From the NCBI GenBank assembly GCA_948468225.1, contig CAOKHH010000001.1:18044-82043 (forward strand): 64,000 bases of DNA, given 5' to 3'. The DNA is from an uncultured Clostridia bacterium (lineage in GTDB: Bacteria > Bacillota > Clostridia > TANB77 > CAG-508). Of the stretch, positions 1 through 8,547 are shown piece after piece. The notes below the pieces were generated by a model that saw only the letters and a list, made by a program, of their open reading frames with translations, was not told where the DNA came from and searched no databases. The first letter of the stretch is position 1; each line of letters starts with the position of its first letter. A program made the position numbers and the translations under genes.

Positions 1-3000
1 GCAACAACAGATATTGAAAAAGGAGTTATATTAAAACAAGGAAGCTATGATGCGGAAAATAAGGTTTTTAGTATAGAATTATCTCTTAAAAATTTAGATG
101 CAACAGCGATTGATATAACATTTTGTTATCCTAGTGATATAGTTGAAACAATAAATTATATTAAGTATGAAGCAGGAGTAGTAGAAGCCAGTACAACTCA
201 AGCGAGAACGATGGAAGAACCTCTTGAAGAATTTTATATAGATACTGGAGCAATAAATGATGCAAATATAAACATATTCTTCAATGGAGAATGTTGTGCT
301 ACTGGTACAGATATAACAATAGCTAGAATGTATTTTCATATAAAAGATGATACTATATCTATTGATGATATTACCAACAAAATGTTTAGAATAATAAACA
401 CAGAAGAGGATCCAAATGCTTATTTTGCAATTGTTACTGATGATTCACCAGAGGGAGAATATACCAATGAGTTTAATATGTTTTTAATACGAGGATTTAC
501 CGAGGCACCTTTATTAGAATCATTGTCTATAAAAACAAATCCCACTGAAGGACAAAAATATATTCATGGAAAAGAAATTGATTTAACAGGATTAGAGCTT
601 GAAGCAACATATTCAGATAATACAACAAAAACAATATATATTGATGATCCAGACCTAAAAATAACAACAGGAGAAAAAATTGGAGCATTTGCAGATATCA
701 ATGAGCCTAAGATAACATTCAAATATGAGGAAAAAATTACAACTTTAGATGTTGATGTTATAGATCCAGTAGTGAAAATAGAAGTTATTGATGAAGATGA
801 TATTTTAATGCAAGGAATAGATAGTGGAGAAAAAATTCCAAAAGATGAAGAGGGATTATATGTAAAAACTACTACAGCAAGTGGAAATATAAATCAAGTA
901 CCATTAAATGATGAAAGAATAACTTTGGATAGTGATAAAGCAGATATAAACAAAGTACCAGCAGATAAACAACAAAGTGTTGGAGGAGGAACATTTGCTG
1001 GACCACAAACAATAACAGTTACATATAAAGAAAGCAAAAATGAAGAAGGAATAACAACAAATTTTGATATACTAGTAAATGATATAGTAGATAGGATTGA
1101 AATATCAACAATAAATTCTCCAATAAAAGAATTTACAATAAATGATATATTTACTAAATCAGGAGCAATAGTTATAGTAGGAGCAAGTGGTCATGAATAT
1201 GATGAAATACCTATGTCTTCAGATAGTGTAAAAGTAACTGAATTAGATGGAAAAGCTGTAGATTTAAGTAATATGACTTCTAGAGAATTATTAGTATCTT
1301 TTGGAAAAGCAACTGTTAAATACGAAATAACAATAAAAAATAAAGTAGAATCAATAAAAGTAAATTCAAATACTATAATATTAAAATATGATAAAAAAAT
1401 AAATGAGCAACAAGATTTATTTTCTGGAATTACTGTAACAGAAATAATGGCAGATGGAACAGAAGGAGATACAAAAAATTTAGATTTTTCTTGGATACAA
1501 AATACAGATTGTTATGATGCAGATACATATAATCATAAATTAACAGTTTGGTATAATAATGATAAGAACATAGTAGGTGAAATTCCAGTAAGAGTAATAA
1601 ACGAAGTAAGAGGAATAGAAGTAACAGGACTTGAAGATAAAAAATTCGTTTATAATGATACAATAAATTATGAGGGTGTAGAAGTATCTATTAAGTATGT
1701 AAATGGGGAAGTTACATATAGAGATGAAGAAATATTAGACTTATTAGAATACACTTTAGAAAATGATGGTTTACAATTAACAGTAAATGGATTTGATAGT
1801 AGTGTTATAGAAAACAATCAAAAAGTTACATTTACATATTCAGAAGATGGAAGCCAAACAGTAAGCACAGATGTTTTTGTAAATATAGGCAAAGCAACAC
1901 TAGAAGTACCAGAATGTGAAGTAATAGAAATATATGAAGGAAAGAAATTATCAACGGTTGCAGATAAATTGCCAGAAACTGAATATGGTAAAATAGAGTG
2001 GAAAAATCCAGATAAAACATTAACATATAGTGAAGAAGAACAAGTTGTTGATGCAACATATAAAATGAATGCTACATATAGTGAATTTTATGAAGATGTT
2101 GATTGTAAAATTAAAGTAAAAGTATTACAAAATACAGTTGCAAGCATAGAAGTATTAGATGAATCAACAAATACAAAAGAATACGTAGAAGGACAAAATT
2201 TCGATCCAATAGGAATGAAAATAAAAGTAACATATGAAAGTGGAGACGAAGTTACAGTAACAGTAGATGAAAATACTAAAGGAATAACATATGCGCCATC
2301 AGAAAACTTACAAGTAGGAACAGATGCAATAACAGTAACTTATGGTGGAAAGACAGCAACTCAAAGTATAACAGTAGAAGCAAAGAAAGTAACAAGCATA
2401 GAAGTAACACAGCCAACAAAGAACGAATATGTAGCAGGACAAAATCTAGACTTAACAGGAATGACAATAACGGCAACATACAATGATAATACTAAAAAAG
2501 ATATAACAGCAGATACAAGCAAATATACAGTAAGTCCAGAAAATGGAGATGAATTAAATACAGTAGGAACACAAACAATAACAGTAACATATATAGGAAC
2601 AGATATAGATGCAGGGGCAACAATAACAGATTCAACAACAGTAGAAGTAGAAGCAAAGAAAGTAACAAGCATAGAAGTAACACAGCCAACAAAGAACGAA
2701 TATGTAGCAGGACAAAATCTAGACTTAACAGGAATGACAATAACGGCAACATACAATGATAATACTAAAAAAGATATAACAGCAGATACAAGCAAATATA
2801 CAGTAAGTCCAGAAAATGGAGATGAATTAAATACAGTAGGAACACAAACAATAACAGTAACATATATAGGAACAGATATAGATGCAGGGGCAACAATAAC
2901 AGATTCAACAACAGTAGAAGTAGAAGCAAAAGTAGTAACAGAAATAAAAGTAACAACAGCACCAGAAAATACAGAATATATAGAAGGACATCCATTTGAT

Positions 3001-5658
3001 AAGACAGGAATGGTAGTAACAGCATACTATAATGATGGAACAAATGCCGAAACAGAAGATTATGAAATATCTCCAAAGGGTAATTTAGGAAGAACAGATA
3101 CAACAATAACAATTAACTATACAGGAACAGATATAAAAGATGAGACAAATAAACCAACTGCAATTGTAACAATAACAGTAACACCAAGAGAGATAGAAAA
3201 AATAGAAATAACAAAAGCACCAGATAAAGTAAATTATTTTGAAGGACAAAACTTTGACCCAACAGGAATGGAAATTACAGTAACATATAATGACCATGAA
3301 AATCCATTAGTTATAAAAGACGATTATACAAATATAACATTTAATCCTAGTGTAACAGAAGCATTAAAAACAACAGATACAGGAATAACAGTAACTTATG
3401 AAGGACATACAAAAACTCAACCTATAACAGTAGAAGAAGACTATGTAACAGAAATAACAGTAAGTTATCCAAACAATTTCCAACAAGTTGGAAAAAATGT
3501 AGACTTAACTAATACAACAATACAAAAGAAATGGGCAAGTGAACTTTCGCATGGAGCAGATGATACAGAAGCTGTAACTTTAGATATGATTTCTAGCACA
3601 AGTATAGTTGATGGAAAATTCACAGTTCCAGGAACTGTAGAAATAACAGTTACATATGATAATGGAAAAATAGATAAACCTACAGCTAAGTTTGAAGCTT
3701 TAGTAGAAGATGCAATACAAAGTATTACTTTAAATAATATCAATACAAGCTATTGGGTAGGAGATGAAATCGATAATAGTTTAGCAATCACAGTAAATTA
3801 TGCAAATCCAGCCAATAACAAAACAATAGTATATGGAACAGATGATTGGAAAAAATGTTCTATTGAAGGAATAGATATGTCTAAACCTGGAACATACACA
3901 TTAAAAGTAGCTTATGGGGATTATAAAACAGAAGGAAAAATAATAACAGTAAAAGATTATGTTACAGAAATTAGAGTAGTTAATAATAAGCTAATATACA
4001 AATTAAATGAAAATGGTAGCTTTAATATACAAGTAAATAAATATATGGCAAGTGAACCTTCAAAAGCTATTCCAGTAATTAAAAATGAATATAGTTTATC
4101 AATTCCAAATGTTGATACAACTACTGTTAATACAACAGATGTAACAGTATCATACAAAAATGAAAAAAATGAAACATTAACAGATAAATTTAATGTACAA
4201 GTAATAAATGCAACAGCAAAAGCAGTATTAGAAACAACACCAACAACAATGCCTAAAAATTGGGGAGATGCTTTAAATTTAGATGGTGCAAGTATAAAAG
4301 TAGAAAAACAAGATGGAACTTATGATACTATAAATTTACCAAATAGCGCAGTAACAGTTTCAGCTTATAATTCAAAAACATTAGCACCACAAACAATATC
4401 TTTCACATATAAATATAAAGAACTAAATGAAATAAATGTTGAAGTAGAAAAAGCTATACCAGTTGAAGGAACATTAAATATAACATTAAAAGATTATTGG
4501 ACAGGAGAAATAAGAATTAGTGGTGTTCCAACCACATCAATAAAAGGACAAGAACTAGACTTGGGGCAAGCAACAGTTTCAAAAATAATGGCAAGTGGAG
4601 CAATAGATGGAACAACCCCAATATTAAGTTCAATGATTAGCAATTTTGATAAAAATATAGAAGGAAAACAAACAATAACAATAACACATTTTGGTAAATC
4701 AGCAACATGTGATGTAACAGTAACAGATTATATTACATCAATATCTATGAATAAATTACCAAATAAAGTTAACTATACAAAAGGTGAAGCGATAGATGTA
4801 ACAGGTGCAGTATTAAATGTTATAAAACAAAGTGGTAAAGTAGAAGAAATAGCAATAACAAAAGAAATGATAAGTGGATACAATTCAAACAAAGTTGGTC
4901 AACAAACAATAATAGTAGATTACTATGGTTTCAAAACATCATTTATAGTAACTGTAAAATCAAAAACAACAGATAAACCAGTAACACCAACTAAACCTAC
5001 AAATCCGACAAAACCAAGTAAGCCATCTGATAATACACCAATCGAAGATAAACCAATAGTTCCAGAAGAAACAAAGAAATACTTAGTTACATTCGTAAAC
5101 TATGATGGAACAATAATAAAAACAGAAGAAGTCGAAAGTGGAAAATCTGCAACAGAACCAAAAGTAAAAACTAGAAAAGGTTATAAATTTATTGGTTGGG
5201 ACAAAGAGTTCGATGTTGTAGAAGAAGATATGGAAATAACAGCACAATACGAAAAAATTAAAACTATAAAAGAAAGTCCAAAACCAACTCAAACTTTGGG
5301 TGAAAAAGATGAAGTAAAAGAAGAAAGCAATATTCAAAAAACTTTAATACCAGCAACAATTGGTTTAGGAATAACAGGATTATTACTACTATTGATAGCT
5401 ATATTAACAAAGAAAAATGTTGAAATATATGCAATATATGATGAAGAGAGAAAACTAATAGGAAGAGAAAAAATAAGCAAACATAATACTACTATTCTTT
5501 TAGATGCATATAAATCAAAATTAGAAAATGCTAAAGCTGTTGAAATAGAGATAAACGAAAAAACAGTAGAAAAATTAGAAGGAGAAATAGTTCAAGTAGT
5601 AATTGATGACAAAACAAAAAAATATAAAATGACAAATAAAATTGTAATTAAAAAATAA
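1..5658 (+). CDS. Large Ig-like-repeat surface protein with C-terminal membrane anchor (5' end outside window)
   Basis: The frame is open from base 1, so the gene begins upstream; 1,885 residues are visible. The first ~165 residues form a beta-rich region that faintly resembles a cohesin fold (low confidence). A long run of bacterial Ig-like domains of the Big_3 type follows, with the recurring pattern 'EYxxGQxxDxTGMxxxxTYxD...VGTQTITVTY'. One such domain is an exact tandem duplicate (2380-2925). Near the C-terminus come a Pro/Thr/Lys linker (4978-5040), an InlB/Flg_new-type repeat (5080-5256, ending GYKFIGWDKEF...ITAQYE), one hydrophobic segment (5341-5409, PATIGLGITGLLLLLIAIL) and a charged tail of about 80 residues. 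No LPXTG sorting motif is seen, so anchoring by the transmembrane helix is likelier. A terminator follows directly. No in-frame CGG codon and no frameshift was found. It is probably an adhesive or structural surface protein; the ligand is unknown. Confidence 0.85.
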   Translation, partial: ATTDIEKGVILKQGSYDAENKVFSIELSLKNLDATAIDITFCYPSDIVETINYIKYEAGVVEASTTQARTMEEPLEEFYIDTGAINDANINIFFNGECCATGTDITIARMYFHIKDDTISIDDITNKMFRIINTEEDPNAYFAIVTDDSPEGEYTNEFNMFLIRGFTEAPLLESLSIKTNPTEGQKYIHGKEIDLTGLELEATYSDNTTKTIYIDDPDLKITTGEKIGAFADINEPKITFKYEEKITTLDVDVIDPVVKIEVIDEDDILMQGIDSGEKIPKDEEGLYVKTTTASGNINQVPLNDERITLDSDKADINKVPADKQQSVGGGTFAGPQTITVTYKESKNEEGITTNFDILVNDIVDRIEISTINSPIKEFTINDIFTKSGAIVIVGASGHEYDEIPMSSDSVKVTELDGKAVDLSNMTSRELLVSFGKATVKYEITIKNKVESIKVNSNTIILKYDKKINEQQDLFSGITVTEIMADGTEGDTKNLDFSWIQNTDCYDADTYNHKLTVWYNNDKNIVGEIPVRVINEVRGIEVTGLEDKKFVYNDTINYEGVEVSIKYVNGEVTYRDEEILDLLEYTLENDGLQLTVNGFDSSVIENNQKVTFTYSEDGSQTVSTDVFVNIGKATLEVPECEVIEIYEGKKLSTVADKLPETEYGKIEWKNPDKTLTYSEEEQVVDATYKMNATYSEFYEDVDCKIKVKVLQNTVASIEVLDESTNTKEYVEGQNFDPIGMKIKVTYESGDEVTVTVDENTKGITYAPSENLQVGTDAITVTYGGKTATQSITVEAKKVTSIEVTQPTKNEYVAGQNLDLTGMTITATYNDNTKKDITADTSKYTVSPENGDELNTVGTQTITVTYIGTDIDAGATITDSTTVEVEAKKVTSIEVTQPTKNEYVAGQNLDLTGMTITATYNDNTKKDITADTSKYTVSPENGDELNTVGTQTITVTYIGTDIDAGATITDSTTVEVEAKVVTEIKVTTAPENTEYIEGHPFDKTGMVVTAYYNDGTNAETEDYEISPKGNLGRTDTTITINYTGTDIKDETNKPTAIVTITVTPREIEKIEITKAPDKVNYFEGQNFDPTGMEITVTYNDHENPLVIKDDYTNITFNPSVTEALKTTDTGITVTYEGHTKTQPITVEEDYVTEITVSYPNNFQQVGKNVDLTNTTIQKKWASELSHGADDTEAVTLDMISSTSIVDGKFTVPGTVEITVTYDNGKIDKPTAKFEALVEDAIQSITLNNINTSYWVGDEIDNSLAITVNYANPANNKTIVYGTDDWKKCSIEGIDMSKPGTYTLKVAYGDYKTEGKIITVKDYVTEIRVVNNKLIYKLNENGSFNIQVNKYMASEPSKAIPVIKNEYSLSIPNVDTTTVNTTDVTVSYKNEKNETLTDKFNVQVINATAKAVLETTPTTMPKNWGDALNLDGASIKVEKQDGTYDTINLPNSAVTVSAYNSKTLAPQTISFTYKYKELNEINVEVEKAIPVEGTLNITLKDYWTGEIRISGVPTTSIKGQELDLGQATVSKIMASGAIDGTTPILSSMISNFDKNIEGKQTITITHFGKSATCDVTVTDYITSISMNKLPNKVNYTKGEAIDVTGAVLNVIKQSGKVEEIAITKEMISGYNSNKVGQQTIIVDYYGFKTSFIVTVKSKTTDKPVTPTKPTNPTKPSKPSDNTPIEDKPIVPEETKKYLVTFVNYDGTIIKTEEVESGKSATEPKVKTRKGYKFIGWDKEFDVVEEDMEITAQYEKIKTIKESPKPTQTLGEKDEVKEESNIQKTLIPATIGLGITGLLLLLIAILTKKNVEIYAIYDEERKLIGREKISKHNTTILLDAYKSKLENAKAVEIEINEKTVEKLEGEIVQVVIDDKTKKYKMTNKIVIKK
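2380..2925 (+). repeat. Exact 273-bp tandem duplication of one Ig-like domain
   Basis: Two head-to-tail copies (2380-2652 and 2653-2925) look identical at nucleotide level by eye. Each encodes 91 residues, one complete Big_3-type domain, so the reading frame is preserved. Identical DNA points to a recent duplication or to homogenisation by recombination. Confidence 0.9.
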
Positions 5659-5664
5659 TGAGTG

Positions 5665-5703
5665 AAAAACCCTCAGTCTGCTGAAGCAGATTGAGGGTTT
5701 TTG
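5665..5703 (+). terminator. Rho-independent terminator of the Ig-repeat gene
   Basis: AAACCCTCA and TGAGGGTTT form the outer stem and TCTGCT/AGCAGA the inner stem, followed by a T run. It begins about 7 bases after the stop codon. Confidence 0.9.
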
Positions 5704-5746
5704 TGTATTGGAAAAGTTAGGCTTTTTGTTGATATATTGCAAACAT

Positions 5747-5774
5747 TGTAGGGGTCGGCGCCTTCGACGACCCG
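5747..5774. repeat. Intergenic palindromic repeat, GTAGGGG family, copy 1
   Basis: Begins TGTAGGGGTCGG and ends CGACGACCCG, giving a GGGTCG/CGACCC stem. It is one of eight related elements found only between genes in this window and is far more GC-rich than its surroundings. Confidence 0.75.
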
Positions 5775-5909
5775 TTTCTTTCTTCTATTTCTCAAATCAT
5801 ATGTATATGGTTTGGCATAATTATATAATCATTTATTTTCATATCTGGGAAATTTAAATTTTAAGAATAAAAATAGTTCTTATAGATTGATATTTTATTT
5901 ATGTTATAT

Positions 5910-5937
5910 TGTAGGGGTCGGCGCCCTCGACGACCCG
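5910..5937. repeat. Intergenic palindromic repeat, GTAGGGG family, copy 2
   Basis: Nearly identical to copy 1 (GGGGTCGGCGCC...CGACGACCCG) and placed about 160 bases after it. Confidence 0.75.
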
Positions 5938-5971
5938 AATTATAATATTACAACAAATTCAATGCAAACGA

Positions 5972-6005
5972 TGTAGGGGCAGACGAATCACGCTGTCTGA
6001 GTGGC
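5972..6005. repeat. Intergenic palindromic repeat, GTAGGGG family, copy 3
   Basis: Starts GTAGGGGCAGAC and closes with GTCTG, a CAGAC/GTCTG stem around GAATCACGCT. The GAATCACG core also occurs in copy 8 (63211-63240). Confidence 0.65.
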
Positions 6006-6028
6006 GAAGCACATTTATTATCAAATTT

Positions 6029-6213
6029 AGTTTAACATTAGCTAATGCAGATATTAGAGTAAACATTAAATATGGATTCAATAATGCTAGGGATTCTTTG
6101 GATGTAATACTTACAAGGAATAAATTGTAATGATAAATGCTATGATTGCAAGTTTAATAATGACATTTAGTAGTAATACAATAATGTTAAATGCATTGAG
6201 ATTAAGAAAATAA
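6029..6213 (+). pseudogene. Decayed remnant of a heavy-metal (CopA-like) P-type ATPase
   Basis: Two short out-of-phase pieces match the C-terminal end of P1B-type ATPases. The first (6029-6130) reads SLTLANADIRVN...ARDSLDVILTRNKL and ends in a stop; it resembles the family's LAxADVGIAIGxGTDxAxxSADIVLTRNDL region. The second (6124-6213, shifted frame) reads INAMIASLIMTFSSNTIMLNALRLRK and resembles the last helix, which in intact proteins reads like NPMIAxxAMxFSSVSVVxNALRLR. The two intervening helices are missing, the GxGTDV core is degraded, and nothing upstream encodes the catalytic domains. It is a dead fragment. The match is from memory of the family, not a search. Confidence 0.6.
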
Positions 6214-6240
6214 ATATTCATTATTAGCAGAATAATGTCG

Positions 6241-6289
6241 AAAAAAAGAGGAATTTTGACATAAATTTATGTTGAATTTTCTCTTTTTT
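6241..6289 (+). terminator. Long A/T hairpin after the P-type ATPase remnant
   Basis: AAAAAAGAG pairs with CTCTTTTTT around an inner perfect palindrome, ACATAAATTTATGT. The 3' T run makes it a plausible terminator, probably inherited from the decayed ATPase gene. It may still insulate the downstream giant gene. Confidence 0.6.
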
Positions 6290-6392
6290 ATTTCACTCAA
6301 AACTGCCTATTCCCTAGGAATATTGATAAAAAAATATGTTAAATGTAAAACAAATGTAAAGTAACTTTAATAAATAAATATATGTTGTCTAA

Positions 6393-6409
6393 ACCTTAAA
6401 TTTCCCTAA
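6393..6409 (+). promoter_or_regulatory. Conserved upstream motif shared by both giant genes (copy 1)
   Basis: ACCTTAAATTTCCCTAA lies 123 bases before the start of the 7,351-aa gene. A copy differing at one base (ACCTTGAATTTCCCTAA, 28937-28953) lies 119 bases before the second giant gene. Both are followed by a TATATATAAG-like tract. Function unknown; possibly an operator or activator site. Confidence 0.45.
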
Positions 6410-6452
6410 TCTTAAGTATATATATATTTATATATAAGCACAAATTTTGGCA

Positions 6453-6480
6453 TTGACTTAAGTCTAAAAATGACTAAAAT
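6453..6480 (+). promoter_or_regulatory. Sigma-A-type promoter of the first giant gene
   Basis: TTGACT (6453-6458), a 16-base spacer, and TAAAAT (6475-6480). Transcription would start near 6487, leaving a leader of about 45 bases that contains the AAAGGAG ribosome binding site (6517-6523). Confidence 0.6.
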
Positions 6481-6531
6481 GAAGGTATATTGTATTAAAT
6501 TGTACAAAAACCAAACAAAGGAGAAAATGCC

Positions 6532-8547
6532 ATGAACAACTTAGAACAAATGAAAAAGAGAAAACAGAATTTGAGCATAGTAATTGCTATACTTATTGTG
6601 CTTAATTTGTTGCTAATTTTAGTATTTGCAACAACAACTGGTAACCAAGATGCCGGTATTGCAACATATAGCGGAGAGGAGGTAGAAAATCCAGAAGATC
6701 CAATAATATTTGATGGACAAATAGAAAAAGCAGACGTAAAAACAGGAGCTAACTTTACAGTGGCGTTAGATAGCACAGGTAGAGTTTGGGCTTGGGGACA
6801 AAATAACAAAGGTCAATTAGGTAATGGAACATTAGAAGATTCTGTAACTAAACAGCCTGTTTTAATAGCTAAAATGGGAAAAGATAAGTATGGAAATGAA
6901 ACAGTTATAGATGAGAATCAACTAACTAATGTAAAACAAATTGCTGTTGGAGAATATCATGCGGCTGCATTAACTGATAATAATGAAGTGTATGTATGGG
7001 GTTATAATTACTTTGGGCAAACAGGAAATGACTCAATAAGAAAAGAATTATATGCACAAAAAGTATCAGGATTAGAAGGAAAACAAGTAAAGCAAATAGT
7101 AACAGGTGCTAATTTTACATTAGCTTTAACAACAAGTGGAGAATTATTTGGTTTAGGTGATAGTGCTAATGGACAATTAGGATATTACAATACTTTAAGG
7201 TTTACTTCTATTATAAACTTAGAAGATAATAAAGCTGAAAAAGAATTATCTAATATAAAAGAAATTTCAGCTGGATATAAACATATAGTAGCTTTAAAGA
7301 ATGATGGAACAGTTTGGAACTGGGGAGATACAACAGGTTCAGGCTTTGATTTCACGGCAATAAATCAAGTTGCTTTCCCAGAAGGAGAAACAATAAAAGA
7401 AATACAAGCTGGTAACGATGTATCAATGGCATTATCTGCTTCAGGAAAAGTATATACATGGGTATTAGGAGGTAATCCACAAGAAGTAGTATTACCAACA
7501 AAAACAGTTTTGGTTGAAGGTACAGAAGGAGAAGAAACTGAAGAAGTACAAGTACAAGTTAAAGATAAGAACGGTATATCAATAGTAAATAAAACTTACT
7601 ATATAATAGATACAGATGGTGACGTATTTGGTTGGGGACAAAATAATGTAGGGCAAATAGGAAACTATAATACAGCAGCACAAACAATACCACAAAAACT
7701 TAGATTTGAAGATGAGAATAGAGAAGAGAAAATAAATCATAAAATAGATAAATTAGCAAGCTCTCCAGTTGCTGGAGTTAATGTAAATGGTGCAGTAAAT
7801 TATGATACAGCATATGCAATAAATGCATCTGGATATGTATTAGGTTGGGGTTATGCAGGAATTGACATAACAGCTACAAATTATACAGATGGAAGTAACA
7901 CAGGAAAATTATTAGGAGATGGAGATAGAACTAGAGCAGATTATATAGGAAGCATAAGTGTAAAAGCTATTACAGGAAATGACATAGAAATTAAAGTGGG
8001 AAATACAAAAGATTTACTTGAAATGTTAAAAACAGAAGGTTATATAACAGGAGGAAGAGTAAACCTATATAAAGAAGGATTAGAAGGAAAAGTTGGAGAA
8101 GCATTAACAATAAGATCAATTAACGAAAATATAGCAAGTTACAATAAAGATACAGGAATTGTAACAGGTATAACAGTTGGAACTACTGCTGCAGAAGTAA
8201 AAACTGCAAAGAATACTATATATATCAATATAAAAGTTGTAGATGACAACGATGTAGCATTCCCAAAAATAGAAACAAGAAATGGTTATACAGTAGCATT
8301 AAAAGCAGATGGAACAGTTTGGGCATGGGGATATAATAGATTATTAGGAATTGAAGATACAGAGCATACAAATCATAGTGGAATAATAGTACCAACACAA
8401 GTAAAAGGATTAGAAAATGTTAAAGATATAGCAATTGGAAATAATTTTGTATTAGTATTAAAAACAGATGGAAAAATATATGCTTGGGGACAAAATGATT
8501 TAGGACAACTTCGGATGCGGAACAACTACAAATACAGAAATAGTTAA
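6532..8547 (+). CDS. First-frame segment of giant gene 1 (ends at an out-of-frame stop if no shift)
   Basis: This segment encodes the N-terminal hydrophobic anchor, one RCC1 block, a Big_2-like Ig domain (about 7960-8260) and the first blades of the next propeller. Without a shift the protein ends after 671 residues in the sequence GQLRMRNNYKYRNS, which abandons the RCC1 consensus at the CGG codon. With the shift it reads GQLGCGTTTNTEI and continues. The 671-residue product would be a secreted or anchored partial propeller, so some termination product could exist, but it breaks off in mid-blade. Confidence 0.75.
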   Translation: MNNLEQMKKRKQNLSIVIAILIVLNLLLILVFATTTGNQDAGIATYSGEEVENPEDPIIFDGQIEKADVKTGANFTVALDSTGRVWAWGQNNKGQLGNGTLEDSVTKQPVLIAKMGKDKYGNETVIDENQLTNVKQIAVGEYHAAALTDNNEVYVWGYNYFGQTGNDSIRKELYAQKVSGLEGKQVKQIVTGANFTLALTTSGELFGLGDSANGQLGYYNTLRFTSIINLEDNKAEKELSNIKEISAGYKHIVALKNDGTVWNWGDTTGSGFDFTAINQVAFPEGETIKEIQAGNDVSMALSASGKVYTWVLGGNPQEVVLPTKTVLVEGTEGEETEEVQVQVKDKNGISIVNKTYYIIDTDGDVFGWGQNNVGQIGNYNTAAQTIPQKLRFEDENREEKINHKIDKLASSPVAGVNVNGAVNYDTAYAINASGYVLGWGYAGIDITATNYTDGSNTGKLLGDGDRTRADYIGSISVKAITGNDIEIKVGNTKDLLEMLKTEGYITGGRVNLYKEGLEGKVGEALTIRSINENIASYNKDTGIVTGITVGTTAAEVKTAKNTIYINIKVVDDNDVAFPKIETRNGYTVALKADGTVWAWGYNRLLGIEDTEHTNHSGIIVPTQVKGLENVKDIAIGNNFVLVLKTDGKIYAWGQNDLGQLRMRNNYKYRNS

